DNA of 64,000 bases from CAIYQJ01 sp963717255 (GTDB lineage Bacteria; Chloroflexota; Limnocylindria; Limnocylindrales; CSP1-4). A program made the translations under genes and the position numbers. The stretch's first letter is position 1, and each line of letters opens with the position of its first letter. The stretch is taken from contig CAVQVT010000006.1 of the NCBI GenBank assembly GCA_963717255.1, forward strand, positions 328,127-392,126, in the 5' to 3' direction. Below are positions 33,578 through 43,071 of this stretch, piece by piece. The notes beneath the pieces were generated by a model, which ran no database searches, was not told the DNA's origin, and saw only the letters and a list, made by a program, of their open reading frames with translations.

Positions 33578-33949
33578 TCAGCGGCGGGTGGACGCCGGCA
33601 GACGCGGCACCTCGCGCAACACGCGGGCCCCGACCGCGGCGAGGGCACCGTTGTATCCGACGAGGATGAGCGGCCAGGGCATCGGCAGGCCGACGAGGGC
33701 GCCGACGAGAGCCAGGGGCACGCCCGCGACGGCCGTGAAGATCCCGAACGCGACCGCCGGACGGTTCCCGATGGCCACGCCGACGGCGAGGAGCAAGCTC
33801 CCGGCGAACACGGAGGCCAGCGCGATCGGGAGGATGGTCGAGCCGCCGAGGGGTCCGCCGGGGGCCATCGGGACGATGAGGATCGGGCGGAACAGGAGGC
33901 CCGCCGCGAAGATCCTCTGCCATGTCGGGGAGCCGGAACGACCACGCAT
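33578..33949 (-). CDS. Small membrane protein, 123 residues
   Basis: ATG 33949 begins MRGRSG. There are three to four hydrophobic segments (RIFAAGLLFRPILIVPM, TILPIALASVFAGSLLLAVGVAIG, AVAFGIFTAVAGVPLALVGAL, LILVGYNGALAAVGARVL), suggesting a compact multi-pass protein. I do not recognise the family. It is divergent from the peptide deformylase gene, with a ~120-base gap between them. Confidence 0.7.
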   Translation of the reverse strand: MRGRSGSPTWQRIFAAGLLFRPILIVPMAPGGPLGGSTILPIALASVFAGSLLLAVGVAIGNRPAVAFGIFTAVAGVPLALVGALVGLPMPWPLILVGYNGALAAVGARVLREVPRLPASTRR

Positions 33950-34070
33950 CCCGTCATATCGTAGGCACCGCAGCCGCGGGCGCACGCATCAGCGGACGTG
34001 CGACCATCGTGACGGTGCGCACGGCCGTTCCCGAGCGCGGCCGACCTTGCCATCGGAGCCACACTCGACC

Positions 34071-34658
34071 ATGCCCCGCCTTCGTCCCACGTCCGATCCC
34101 TACGCGTTCTCGTTCCGCGCCGACCGGCCGGAGTGGTCGCTCGTCCCCGCCGACCACCCGGCCCTCCATCGCGCCTGCGACCCCGCCGGAGGACCCGACC
34201 CGCGACTGGACCGGCTGCTCGACCGGATGCTCCGCGTCTGCGAGGCCGCGCCGGGCGTGGGCATCGCGGCGCCCCAGGTCGGCGTGCCGCTGCGGGTGGC
34301 GATCGTCTGGCCGCCGGCCGCCGACGACGGCCGTGACGAGGACGCCCCGGTGGAGCGCCCGGCCCCGATCGAGCTCGTGGACCCGGAGATCGTCGAGACC
34401 GAGGGGGAGATCGTCTGGGCGGCGGAGGCATGCCTCTCGCTGCCGCTGGTGCGCGGGCTGGAGGTGCACCGGCCGCGGCGGATCGTCGTGCGCGCCGCCG
34501 ATCGCCGTGGTCGCGTCCGGACGCTGGAGGCGACCGGATTCGTGGCGGAGATCCTCTCCCACGAGATCGACCATCTCGACGGCATCCTCTACCCGGCCCG
34601 CTCGGAGGTCCTGGAGTACGACCTCGACCACCGCCCGCACTACCACGAGGACGACTGA
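34071..34658 (+). CDS. def: Peptide deformylase
   Basis: ATG 34071 starts a 195-residue deformylase with the three motifs: PGVGIAAPQVG (motif 1), EACLSLP (motif 2, Ala in place of the usual Gly) and the metal-binding LSHEIDHLDGIL (motif 3). The metal ligands Cys and two His are intact. It removes formyl groups from nascent proteins. An acidic/His-rich tail (HRPHYHEDD) follows the catalytic domain. Confidence 0.95.
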   Translation: MPRLRPTSDPYAFSFRADRPEWSLVPADHPALHRACDPAGGPDPRLDRLLDRMLRVCEAAPGVGIAAPQVGVPLRVAIVWPPAADDGRDEDAPVERPAPIELVDPEIVETEGEIVWAAEACLSLPLVRGLEVHRPRRIVVRAADRRGRVRTLEATGFVAEILSHEIDHLDGILYPARSEVLEYDLDHRPHYHEDD

Positions 34659-34731
34659 GCGGGCGCCAGCGCTCCCGGGCCGCCGCGGGGTACCATCGGC
34701 GTACCCCCGCCCGCAGGAGTCTTCCTCGCAC

Positions 34732-36066
34732 ATGTCCATCCCGCACGTCGAGTTCACGTACGAGAGGCTCCCCAACGGCCTTCGCTACATCCTCGCCCCG
34801 GATCCGCTCGCGCCGGTCGTCGCGGTGAACGTCTGGTATGGCGTCGGGTCCAAGCACGAGGTGGAGGGGCGCACCGGCTTCGCCCACCTCTTCGAGCACG
34901 TGATGTTCCAGGGGTCGGCCCACGTGACCAAGGCCGAGCACATCTCGCTCATCCAGGCCGCCGGCGGGACGATGAACGGGACGACCTGGCTCGACCGGAC
35001 GAACTACTTCGAGACGCTGCCGAGCCACCGGCTGGACCTTGCCCTGTGGCTCGAGGCGGACCGCATGGCGACGCTGCTCGACGCGCTGAACCAGGACAAC
35101 CTGGACAACCAGCGCGAGGTCGTGAAGAACGAGAAGCGCTGGTCGTACGACAACCAGCCGTACGGCCTGTGGTTCCACAAGCTGCAGGCGCACGTCTTCC
35201 CGCCGGAGCACCCGTACCATCACCCGACGATCGGCTCGATGGAGGACCTCGACGCGGCCTCGATCGAGGACGTCTCCTCGTTCTTCCGCACCTATTACGC
35301 GCCGAGCAACGCGGTCCTCTCGATCGTCGGCGACTTCGACCCGGCCGACGCCCGCGCGTCCGTGCAGCGCTGCTTCGGGCCGATCGGCGCCGCTCCGCCC
35401 CTGCCGCCGCTGCCCGACATGTCGCTCCCGCTGTCGCTCGGCGGCGAGGTCCGCGAGGTGGTGACCGACCGGGTCCCGCTGACGCGCGTGTACTTCGGCT
35501 TTCGGGCGCCGGTCTTCGGCGACCCCCGGCTGCGCGCGCTCGAGATCGGCGGCCAGATCCTCGCGGGGGGCAAGGGGAGCCGGCTCCACCGACGGCTCGT
35601 CCGCGAGGAACGGATCGCCCAGGACGTCACGTTCTTCGTCATGGGGTTCGTCGGGGGCGCCTCGATCGCCGCCGGCTGGGCGACGGTGCGCCCGGGCGTC
35701 GAGGCGGCGCGCGTCGAGGCCGCCTACCTCGAGGAGCTCGACCGGATCGGAAGGGGGCTCGTCACGGCGGACGAGCTGGGCCGCGCCCACGCCCTCGTCG
35801 AGACCGAGTCCCTCGCCGCACTCCAGCGCGTTGAGGACCGCGCCGACCAGCTGTCCATGTATGCCACGCTCTTCGACGACCCGGACCGCATCAACCGCGA
35901 GCTCGCCGGCTACCTGGCCGTGACCGCGGAGGACGTCCGTGCCGCGTGCGCCGAGGTCTTCCGCGCCGACAACCGCGCGGTCATCACGTACGTGCCGGCG
36001 GAGGAAGCGCCGTCGGGGGAGACACCGCCGGGGCCCGCCACGGCGGGGCAGGGAGCCGCTGCATGA
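34732..36066 (+). CDS. M16 family zinc metallopeptidase (active-type subunit)
   Basis: The 444-residue protein has the inverted zinc motif HLFEHVMFQGS (HxxEH), a downstream Glu in the EVVKNEKRW helix and the M16 C-terminal domain (YYAPSNAVLSIVGDFDP, then AGGKGSRLHRRLV). It is the catalytic half of a PqqL/processing-peptidase-like pair. ATG 34732 (MSIPHVEF). Its TGA overlaps the start of the partner gene, so the two are made together. Confidence 0.95.
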   Translation: MSIPHVEFTYERLPNGLRYILAPDPLAPVVAVNVWYGVGSKHEVEGRTGFAHLFEHVMFQGSAHVTKAEHISLIQAAGGTMNGTTWLDRTNYFETLPSHRLDLALWLEADRMATLLDALNQDNLDNQREVVKNEKRWSYDNQPYGLWFHKLQAHVFPPEHPYHHPTIGSMEDLDAASIEDVSSFFRTYYAPSNAVLSIVGDFDPADARASVQRCFGPIGAAPPLPPLPDMSLPLSLGGEVREVVTDRVPLTRVYFGFRAPVFGDPRLRALEIGGQILAGGKGSRLHRRLVREERIAQDVTFFVMGFVGGASIAAGWATVRPGVEAARVEAAYLEELDRIGRGLVTADELGRAHALVETESLAALQRVEDRADQLSMYATLFDDPDRINRELAGYLAVTAEDVRAACAEVFRADNRAVITYVPAEEAPSGETPPGPATAGQGAAA

Positions 36067-37442
36067 GCGCCGAGCATCTCGCGACGCGCCCGGTCTCCGG
36101 CACGCCGCGTCCCTATGACTTCCCGCCCTTCACCAAGTCCTGGCTCGCCAACGGCGTCGAGGTGCGCACCGTCCACCTCCCCGGGCGCCCGCTCGTCTCC
36201 GCCGTGGTCGCCATCCGGCGGGGTGCCACGGACGAGGATCCGCGTCTCGCCGGCGTCTCGGCGCTGGCCGCCCGCGCCCTTTCCGAGGGCACGCAGCGCT
36301 ACGACGCCATCGCCTTCGTCGAGGCGGCGGAGCGCCTCGGCGCCGACCTTCACGCGTCTGCCGGCTGGGACGCCGCGTCCACGAGCGTCGAGGTCCCCGG
36401 CACCCGGCTGGGGCCGGCGATGGAGCTGCTCGCGGAGATGACGCTCCGACCGTCGTTCCCCGAACACGAGGTCGAGCGCCTGCGGGACCAGCGGATGAAC
36501 GAGATCCTCCAGGCCTTCGCCGACCCGCGCTCGCGGGCCGAGATCGCGTTCGTGTCCACGATCTACACTGCCGACTCCCCGTACGGCCGGCTCCTCGGGG
36601 GCGACCGGGAGACCGTCCCGGGCCTCGGCGTACCGACCCTCCGCGCCCGCCATGCGGCGTGGCTCGACCCGGAGCGGATGACGATCGTCGTCGGCGGGGA
36701 CCTCGACGCGATCGACGTGCTCGGGATCGTCGAGCCGCTCTTCGGCGGGATCCCGCGCGCCTCGCGCGCTGGCGCGAGCCCGGGCGTTGTCGCCGCCTCG
36801 GCCGTCGACCGCACGATCGTCCGCCTCCACGATCGGCCGGGTGCGGTCCAGACAGAGATCCGCGTCGGCCACGTGGGGCTGGCGCGGAGGATCCCCGACT
36901 TCCACGCGGTGAGCGTCATGAGCGCGATCCTCGGGGGGCTCTTCGGATCGCGCCTGAACATGCGCCTGCGCGAGGAGAAGGGGTACACGTACGGCGCCCA
37001 CGCCGGCTTCGACCTCAGGGTCCACCCGGGGCCGTTCGGCGCGCGGGCCCCAGTCGAGACGGACGTCACCGCGCCCGCCGTCGTCGACCTGCTGGCCGAG
37101 ATCCGCCGGATGCGCGACACGGACGTGACGGACGACGAGCTGCGAGCCGCGAAGGACTACCTCATCGGGGTCTTCCCCCTCCGGTTCGAGACGCCGGGCC
37201 CGGTCGTGACGGCCCTCGCCGGCCTCGCGACCGCCGAGCTGCCGGACGACGAGCTCGCCCGGTACCGCCCGGCGATCTCGGAGGTGACGGTGGGCGACGT
37301 CCGGCGGGTGGCCGAGGAGCACCTCCATCCCGACCGCTCGGCCATCGTCCTCCTCGGCGACGCGGACCGGATCGCGGGGGACGTGGAGGCGGCGGACCTG
37401 GGGGACCTGGAGATCATCCACGAGGATCCGCCGGCTTCCTGA
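36063..37442 (+). CDS. M16 family peptidase-like protein (non-catalytic-type partner)
   Basis: The 459-residue protein aligns with the M16 fold but lacks HxxEH: the matching helix reads LAARALSEGTQRYDA. It keeps MRLREEKGYTYGAHAGF and the second-domain pattern. It is thus the non-catalytic subunit that forms the closed chamber with the gene just upstream (ATGA overlap), as in bacterial two-gene M16 peptidases. The role may be degradation of small peptides in the periplasm or cytoplasm; no signal peptide is seen. Confidence 0.93.
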   Translation: MSAEHLATRPVSGTPRPYDFPPFTKSWLANGVEVRTVHLPGRPLVSAVVAIRRGATDEDPRLAGVSALAARALSEGTQRYDAIAFVEAAERLGADLHASAGWDAASTSVEVPGTRLGPAMELLAEMTLRPSFPEHEVERLRDQRMNEILQAFADPRSRAEIAFVSTIYTADSPYGRLLGGDRETVPGLGVPTLRARHAAWLDPERMTIVVGGDLDAIDVLGIVEPLFGGIPRASRAGASPGVVAASAVDRTIVRLHDRPGAVQTEIRVGHVGLARRIPDFHAVSVMSAILGGLFGSRLNMRLREEKGYTYGAHAGFDLRVHPGPFGARAPVETDVTAPAVVDLLAEIRRMRDTDVTDDELRAAKDYLIGVFPLRFETPGPVVTALAGLATAELPDDELARYRPAISEVTVGDVRRVAEEHLHPDRSAIVLLGDADRIAGDVEAADLGDLEIIHEDPPAS

Positions 37443-37524
37443 AGCCTTCCGGGGGTCCGCCGCCTCTGACGTGGTACCGGGCCGGTCCCGGGCGCGCCCG
37501 TCGGACGGGGACTACACTCGCCCC

Positions 37525-38217
37525 GTGATCGTCGTCATCGGCACCCCGGCGTACAGTCCCGGGCGCGAGGGCGCCCCCGGGACACCCGCGGGCATCGCGT
37601 CCGCGATCGCCTGTGCCGCGGCCGCCGCGGGCGCCCGAGTGGAGATGGCCGCGCGCGTCGGCGACGACCCGGCCGGCGACGCGCTCCTCCTCGCGCTCGC
37701 GCGCGCCCGGGTGGGCCACTCGGCCACGCTCCGGGATCCCACCCGCCCCACGGCCGTCGTCGATGCCCCGGCCCCGGACGGCGCGCCCCTCGTCCCGCTC
37801 GACGACGAAGACGGCGCCGCCTCGCTCGCCGCCGGCCTCGCGGACGAGCCCTCCACCGATGCCGCCGGCGTCGATCCTGCCGCATCGCTCGACGCGGGCG
37901 ACCTGGATCTCGCGCTCGGATACCTTCTCGACGCGCGGGTCGTGGTGGTGGCGCAGCCGCTCAGCGAGGACGCGGCGGCAGCCGCCGCTCGTCGGGCCGC
38001 CTTCGCGGATGCCGTCCTCGTCGCGGTCGTCGGGCCGGACGAGCCCGTCCCCGCGGCCCTCGACCGGGCGATCGTCTTCGAGCGCGACGAGGGCGGCGGG
38101 GATGCGTTCGCCACGCTCGTCGGCCGGTTCGCAGCATCGCTGGACGCGGGGACCGAGCCGGCGGAGGCCTTCGGCGAGGCGCGCTCCACGCTCGGCTGGA
38201 GCCCCGTCGCGGACTGA
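37525..38217 (+). CDS. PfkB/ribokinase-like fold protein, short
   Basis: GTG 37525 opens a 230-residue product with VVIGTPAYSP, GIASAIACAAAAAGARVEMAARVGDDPAGDALL and LRDPTRPTAVV, all typical of the N-terminal half of PfkB kinases. It is ~80 residues shorter than usual and its C-terminal GGGDAFATLVGRFAASL lacks the exact GAGDxF catalytic Asp context (GGGDAF). It could be a degraded or divergent sugar kinase; kinase activity is uncertain. It follows the M16 pair by 82 bases. Confidence 0.7.
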   Translation: MIVVIGTPAYSPGREGAPGTPAGIASAIACAAAAAGARVEMAARVGDDPAGDALLLALARARVGHSATLRDPTRPTAVVDAPAPDGAPLVPLDDEDGAASLAAGLADEPSTDAAGVDPAASLDAGDLDLALGYLLDARVVVVAQPLSEDAAAAAARRAAFADAVLVAVVGPDEPVPAALDRAIVFERDEGGGDAFATLVGRFAASLDAGTEPAEAFGEARSTLGWSPVAD

Positions 38218-38233
38218 CACGGGTGACGCGGAC

Positions 38234-38947
38234 TCAGGCGGGAGTGGCCTCCGGCTCCGCGTCGAGGTCGATCGGCTCCACGAGGATCGGCCCGTCATTC
38301 CGCACGTCGCTCACGTAGCGCGCGACGGGGAACCGCATGAGGCCGGCAACCGGGGCCGGCACGAGCAGGCCCTGGAGCTCCGAGTCGTCCACGGGCTCGG
38401 CGCCGAGCCAGCGTGCCCAGGCGTCCTCCGGGATGATGACGGGCATCCGGTCGTGGATCGGGGCGAGGATCTCGTTGGCCGCGGTCGTGACGATCGAGAA
38501 GGTGCGGAGCGGCTCCGCGCCCTCCGGCGCGTCCGGCTCGCGCCAGGTCGACCAGATCCCGGCGAGCGCGAGAGTCCGGCCGTCCTCCCGCCGGATGACA
38601 TACGGCTGGCTGGGCCCCTTTCCCTCGCGGTGCCACTCGTAGAAGGCATCGGCCGGCACGAGGCACCGGCGCTTCTGGAAGGCGCTCCGGAAGGCGTTGC
38701 TCGTCGCGATCGTCTCGGCACGAGCGTTGATCATCCGCGAACCGATCCGGGGGTCCTTGGCCCAGGTGGGCACGAAGCCCCACTTGTAGGGGACGACCGC
38801 GCGCCGTTCGTCGCGCTGGACGACGACCGACGCCTTCCGCATCGGCGCGAGGTTGTAGTGGCCCCCGGGGTCGTCCGCGAGGTTCTCCGCGCCGAAGATC
38901 CTCGCGAACTCCGAGGTCGAGAGCTGCTGGGTGAACCGTCCGCACAT
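38234..38947 (-). CDS. SRAP domain protein (abasic-site DNA-protein crosslinking, YedK/HMCES-like)
   Basis: The 237-residue protein starts MCGRF, with Cys2 (the catalytic nucleophile after Met removal), NLAPMRKA, WGFVPTWAKDP, MINARAETI, RRCLVPADAFYEW and PVIIPEDAWARW. These are the SRAP signature motifs. It forms a covalent thiazolidine with abasic sites in single-stranded DNA and protects forks. It converges on the PfkB-like gene. Confidence 0.96.
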   Translation of the reverse strand: MCGRFTQQLSTSEFARIFGAENLADDPGGHYNLAPMRKASVVVQRDERRAVVPYKWGFVPTWAKDPRIGSRMINARAETIATSNAFRSAFQKRRCLVPADAFYEWHREGKGPSQPYVIRREDGRTLALAGIWSTWREPDAPEGAEPLRTFSIVTTAANEILAPIHDRMPVIIPEDAWARWLGAEPVDDSELQGLLVPAPVAGLMRFPVARYVSDVRNDGPILVEPIDLDAEPEATPA

Positions 38948-39059
38948 GACCGCATCGTCGCACCCATCGGCCGGGCCCGCCAGACCCCGACCGCGAGGCG
39001 GCCACTCCGCGAGGACAGCGCGGACGGCGTTCCGAGCCCCACTCGGCTAGAGTCCCGCC

Positions 39060-40241
39060 GTGGGCACGACCTTCCAGACCGACCCGGGCGTCCCGGGCCC
39101 GCTCGACGCGGCGACCGCGACGGCGCTCCTCGACGCGGCGGACGCCGCGATGGTCGAGAACGAGCCGCAGCGCGCGGCCGCGTTCGCGTCCCGCGTCATG
39201 GGCAACGCCGACCCGGCGGTGAGCGGCCGCGCGATGGTCGCCTACGGGGACGCCGTGGACCGGCTCGGCTACGAGGACGACGCGCTGGAGACGTGGCGTC
39301 GTGCCGCGACGCTGCCGCCGTCGCCCGCGACCTACGCCGCGCTCCGGCGCATCGCCTCCGTCCTCGTCCGGCGCAGCGACACCCGCGGCGCCCTCGAGGC
39401 CTACCGCCGGGCGGACGCGCTCGCGCCGCCGGAGGACCGGGCCGAGATCGCCTCGCGCATCGGCTGGCTGTCGAAGGACCTGGGCGACGAGCGCGGCGCG
39501 CGGCGCGCCTTCGCACGGAGCCGCGGTGGACAGGCGCCGCCGGTCGCCACGATCGGGATCATCGCCGTGACGTCGATCGTCTCGATCCTCGCGCTCGTGG
39601 ACGACGGCACGATCTTCGCGCTCCTCGCCCTGGACAAGCCCGCGCTCGCGGCGGGGGAGTGGTGGCGTCTGGTCTCGCCCACGCTCGTCCACGGCGGCCT
39701 CATCCACCTGGGCTTCAACATGCTGGCGCTGTGGATCGCCGGCTCGCTCGTCGAGCGCCTGTACGGCGCCCCGACGATGCTCGCTCTCTACCTGCTCACG
39801 GCCGCGGCAGGGTCGGCGGCGAGCTTCGCGTTCGGCGGACCATATCCATCCGTCGGCGCGTCGGGCGCGGTCTTCGGGTTCTTCGGGATCCTCTTCGCGG
39901 TCCAGCGGGTGCACGACCCGGTCCTCGACCGGCGTGCCCGCGCCGCCCTGACCCAGATGGGCGGGCTCATCGCGATGAACCTGGTGCTCGGCCTCGTCAT
40001 GACGGGCGGCGGGATCCCGATCGACATCGCCGCCCACGTCGGCGGGCTCCTCGCCGGACTGTGGCTGGGCTACCTGCTCGCGCCGGGACGCGTCCCCACC
40101 GTGGCCTCGATGTGGCAGCGCCCGGATGGCGATCCTCCGCCCGACCGCCGGGTCGCCCTCTTCCGTGTCGTCGGCGTCGTCGGGCTGGTCGTCGTCATCG
40201 TCGCGCTCGTGCTCGTCGGACCGATCGCCAGCTTCGCCTGA
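39060..40241 (+). CDS. Rhomboid-family intramembrane serine protease with N-terminal helical repeat domain
   Basis: The 393-residue protein has an N-terminal soluble helical part with TPR-like spacing (residues ~15-150: AAMVENEPQRAAAF, ALETWRRAATL, ALEAYRRADALAPPEDRAEIA) and then a six-or-more-segment membrane domain with HGGLIHLGFNMLAL, GASGAVFGFFG (catalytic Ser near residue 267) and DIAAHVGGLLAGL (catalytic His). GTG 39060. It is predicted to cleave transmembrane substrates. The ribosome-binding site is unremarkable. Confidence 0.94.
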   Translation: MGTTFQTDPGVPGPLDAATATALLDAADAAMVENEPQRAAAFASRVMGNADPAVSGRAMVAYGDAVDRLGYEDDALETWRRAATLPPSPATYAALRRIASVLVRRSDTRGALEAYRRADALAPPEDRAEIASRIGWLSKDLGDERGARRAFARSRGGQAPPVATIGIIAVTSIVSILALVDDGTIFALLALDKPALAAGEWWRLVSPTLVHGGLIHLGFNMLALWIAGSLVERLYGAPTMLALYLLTAAAGSAASFAFGGPYPSVGASGAVFGFFGILFAVQRVHDPVLDRRARAALTQMGGLIAMNLVLGLVMTGGGIPIDIAAHVGGLLAGLWLGYLLAPGRVPTVASMWQRPDGDPPPDRRVALFRVVGVVGLVVVIVALVLVGPIASFA

Positions 40242-40345
40242 ACCCTCCCTGGCGATCCGTCCAATCCGTCCGCGCGCCGCCTGCGATAGGACAGGTGACT
40301 CGGGCTCACACAGACCCGGGCCCGAGCACAGGGAGACTGGAACCG

Positions 40346-41209
40346 ATGAACCGACGGCTCAAGGCCATCACGTCCCTCGCCTTCGCGGGCATCCTGGCGA
40401 CCGCGGTGGCCGTCCCGGCCTTCGCTGCCGACAAGGCGATGGTCCGCGCTCTGCACGCGTCGCCCGACGCCCCGGCCGTGGACATCTACGTCGACGACGC
40501 CAAGGTCCTCTCCGGGGTCACGTTCAAGACCCTCAGCGACTACCTCGAGCTCGACGCGGGCTCGTACAAGGTCTCGATCAAGGCCGCCGGCACGGACACC
40601 GTCGTCTCGAGCATCGACGCCACCGTCGACGCCGGCACGAAGTACACGATCGCCGCGATCGGTCCGCTCGCCAGCATCAGCATGACGGCGTTCGTGGACG
40701 ACGGGATGACCTCGGCGGACGAGGCCAAGCTCCGCGTCGTGCACCTGTCGCCCGACACCGGTGGCGTTGACGTGGCCCTCGCGGGCCAGGCGGCCGCCGA
40801 CGCCCCTGTCAAGAACCTCACCTACCCGAACGCCACCGACTACCTCGCGCTCCCGGCCGGCACCTACGACTTCGAGGTCCGCCCGACGGGCACGACGACC
40901 GTCGCCCTCAACCTCCCCGGCACCGCGCTCGCCGCGGACACGAACTACACGGTCTTCGCCGTCGGGTTCTCCGCGGCCGGCACCCCGTCCGACCAGGCGC
41001 TCACCGTCGTCGTCGGCGTCGACGCCGCGGGCACGTCCTCGGGCGGCGGCACCGGCAGCACGGAGACGCCGCCGGAGACCAGCACCCTCGGCGACACGAC
41101 CTCGAGCACCTCGACCGTCCCGCTCGTCCTGCTCGCGCTCGCCCTCGTCGCCACGATCGGCGTCCTCGTCCCGCTCCGCCGCCGCCTCTCGGAGACGACG
41201 GAGAAGTAG
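40346..41209 (+). CDS. DUF4397 surface protein with signal peptide and C-terminal membrane anchor
   Basis: ATG 40346 starts a signal peptide (MNRRLKAITSLAFAGILATAVAVPAFA, cleavage after AFA near residue 27). Two DUF4397 repeats follow: MVRALHASPDAPAVDIYVDD and LRVVHLSPDTGGVDVALAG, each continuing with LELDAGSYKVSI- and LPAGTYDFEV-type strands. A Gly/Thr/Ser linker and one C-terminal membrane segment (VPLVLLALALVATIGVLV) then a basic tail complete the protein. It is anchored to the cell surface and probably structural or adhesive. A strong terminator follows. Confidence 0.9.
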   Translation: MNRRLKAITSLAFAGILATAVAVPAFAADKAMVRALHASPDAPAVDIYVDDAKVLSGVTFKTLSDYLELDAGSYKVSIKAAGTDTVVSSIDATVDAGTKYTIAAIGPLASISMTAFVDDGMTSADEAKLRVVHLSPDTGGVDVALAGQAAADAPVKNLTYPNATDYLALPAGTYDFEVRPTGTTTVALNLPGTALAADTNYTVFAVGFSAAGTPSDQALTVVVGVDAAGTSSGGGTGSTETPPETSTLGDTTSSTSTVPLVLLALALVATIGVLVPLRRRLSETTEK

Positions 41210-41227
41210 TCGACCCCCCACGCAGCC

Positions 41228-41262
41228 CCGAGGCCCCCGGCGGTTCCCGCCGGGGGCCTCGG
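41228..41262. terminator. Strong bidirectional intrinsic terminator
   Basis: A perfect 16-bp stem CCGAGGCCCCCGGCGG / CCGCCGGGGGCCTCGG with a 3-base loop lies 18 bases after the DUF4397 gene and ~50 bases from the convergent ECF sigma gene. It is followed by TGATTCTC. Probably ends both transcripts. Confidence 0.85.
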
Positions 41263-41312
41263 TGATTCTCGCGATCGCATCCCGCCGGCGGGTCCGCCCG
41301 CTGCTCGGCGGC

Positions 41313-41975
41313 TCAGGCGGGCGAGCCGCCCTGGGCCCCCTTCCACCGGGGGTCCTCGCCGTCGGAGAGCGACGGCCCCAGGATGTCCCGCAGCCGCATG
41401 AGGGCGGTCCGGATGCGCGTCTTGGCCGTCCCGAGGGGGATCTGCAGGCGCTCCGCGACCTCCACGTGCGTGAGTCCGGCGAAGAACGCGAGCTCCACCG
41501 CCTCCTTCTGCGCCGGCGGGAGCCGGTCGATCGCGTCGCGGACGCGCTCCCCCTGGATCCGCCGCCACGCCTCGGCGTCCACGTCGTCGGGCGCCTCCTC
41601 GAGGGCCAGGTCGGCCTCGACCGTCCGCTTCTGGACCGTGACCTCGCGCCGGACCGCGTCGATCGCCTTGTGACGCGCGAGGGCGAACAGCCAGGCCGAC
41701 ACCGAGCCCTTGGCCGGGTCGAAGCGCTCGGCGCTCCGCCAGACGGCGATGAAGACCTCCTGCACCACGTCCTGGGCGGTCCGCTCGCTCCGGGTGACCT
41801 GCCGCGCGAGCGAGTAGAGGGCGCCCGCATAGCGCTCGTGGAGCGCCTCGATGGCGCGCTCGTCGCCGTCGCGGATGCGGACGAACAGCGCCACGTCCTC
41901 CGCGCGGCGGGCCGCGAGGGCCTCGTCCCGGGCCTGGTCGCGGGCGGACAGCTCCTCCGGCCGCGGCTCAGTCAC
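41313..41975 (-). CDS. ECF-type RNA polymerase sigma factor
   Basis: GTG 41975 opens a 220-residue sigma factor with region 2 (LARQVTRSERTAQDVVQEVFIAVWRSAERFDPAKGSVSAWLFALARHKAIDAVRRE in pieces) and region 4 (RLPPAQKEAVELAFFAGLTHVEVAERLQIPLGTAKTRIRTALMRLRDIL in pieces). The family is ECF with a LARHKAIDAVR region. It overlaps the upstream glycosyltransferase end by 8 bases and is last in a four-gene operon. No anti-sigma gene follows. Confidence 0.95.
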   Translation of the reverse strand: MTEPRPEELSARDQARDEALAARRAEDVALFVRIRDGDERAIEALHERYAGALYSLARQVTRSERTAQDVVQEVFIAVWRSAERFDPAKGSVSAWLFALARHKAIDAVRREVTVQKRTVEADLALEEAPDDVDAEAWRRIQGERVRDAIDRLPPAQKEAVELAFFAGLTHVEVAERLQIPLGTAKTRIRTALMRLRDILGPSLSDGEDPRWKGAQGGSPA

Positions 41976-43062
41976 GCCGGCCTCCCGCGGCGGCGAGCGA
42001 CCGGGCGGCGAGCAGGTCGGAGCGGTCGCCGAAACGGTCGAGCAGGCGGTACCCGTTGCGACGCGCGAGACGGTCCCGGCGCGCCTCCGTGCGTGACGGC
42101 TCGCCGGTCCCCCGGGCCTGCCCGGCGACCGGGTCCTCCTCGTGGCGCACGACCGGCAGGTCCAGGCGGACCGCGCGGCGCGGCGGGGCGTCCGGGTCGT
42201 CGCCGGCGCGAAGGGCGAGGCTCCACCACGCGTCGAGGAAGCGCGGGACGACGAAGCGCTCGTCGAGCGGACCCAGGCGCTCATAGTCGTCGCGACGGAA
42301 GGCGAGCCACGCGCCGTCGATGGCATCGGGGTCGGCGGCCGCGGTCTCGGCGAGGTGCGGCAACTCCGTCGCCGCAGTGCCGAACGCGCCGGCGACGGCC
42401 ACGCCGGGGTCCGCGAGCGCGGCGACCAGGGGAGAGATCGCGTCCCCGGTCAGCTCGACCGCCGTCGCGGCAAGGACGACGATCGCGCCCCGGGCGCGCC
42501 GCATCCCGACGTTCGCCGCGGCCGCGGCACCGAGCGCCTCAGCGGTGCGCACGACCTCGATGCCCGGCCCTCCGTCCCCGATGCTGGGCGCGGCCGCAGC
42601 CGCGGCGAGGGGCGCGTCCCATGCGGGGCCCGGGTCGTTCCCGGCGACGACCACATGCGTCCCGGCCGGCGCATGTGCCCGCAGCGAGCGCACGAGGCGC
42701 ACGAACGCCTCCTGGTCGCCCTCGGCCACGATGGCCACGGTGGCCGCGGCGTCCGGCGGGTCGCCGAGGACCGAGGGAACGCTCCGTGCCGCGCCGTAGC
42801 GCGTGCTGCCGTCGACCACGACGTCCGGCGGGACCGCGGGGAAGAGCGACCAGCCTCGCCCCGCGTCCTCGACTTTCCAGCCGGCGGCCTCGATCGTCGC
42901 CTTCAGTGCGTCCGCGCGCGGCCAGTCGCGGCGCGCGCGCGCCTCTGCGCGCTCCTCCGCGCAGGCCACGATCTCTGGCGGCGGTGCAGGGCGTGCGGGG
43001 CGCCCGGGCCGCGTCGCCCCGGCGGGGGCGGCGGGCACGGGCCTGGGTCCGTCGGCACTCAC
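41968..43062 (-). CDS. Glycosyltransferase family 2-like protein
   Basis: The 364-residue protein has an N-terminal ~70-residue helical part (ACAEERAEARARRDWPRADALKATIEAAGW) resembling the C-terminal end of cysteinyl-tRNA synthetase, then a GT-A-like region (VAIVAEGDQEAFVRLVRSL, VVVAGNDPGP, GAAAAANVGMRRARGAIVVLAATAV, GAWLAFRRDDYERLGPLDERFV). The catalytic DxD is not clearly visible. It probably transfers or once transferred sugars. GTG 43062. It sits between a histidine kinase gene and the ECF sigma gene, overlapping the latter. Confidence 0.8.
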   Translation of the reverse strand: MSADGPRPVPAAPAGATRPGRPARPAPPPEIVACAEERAEARARRDWPRADALKATIEAAGWKVEDAGRGWSLFPAVPPDVVVDGSTRYGAARSVPSVLGDPPDAAATVAIVAEGDQEAFVRLVRSLRAHAPAGTHVVVAGNDPGPAWDAPLAAAAAAPSIGDGGPGIEVVRTAEALGAAAAANVGMRRARGAIVVLAATAVELTGDAISPLVAALADPGVAVAGAFGTAATELPHLAETAAADPDAIDGAWLAFRRDDYERLGPLDERFVVPRFLDAWWSLALRAGDDPDAPPRRAVRLDLPVVRHEEDPVAGQARGTGEPSRTEARRDRLARRNGYRLLDRFGDRSDLLAARSLAAAGGRRD

Positions 43063-43071
43063 GCCACCAGT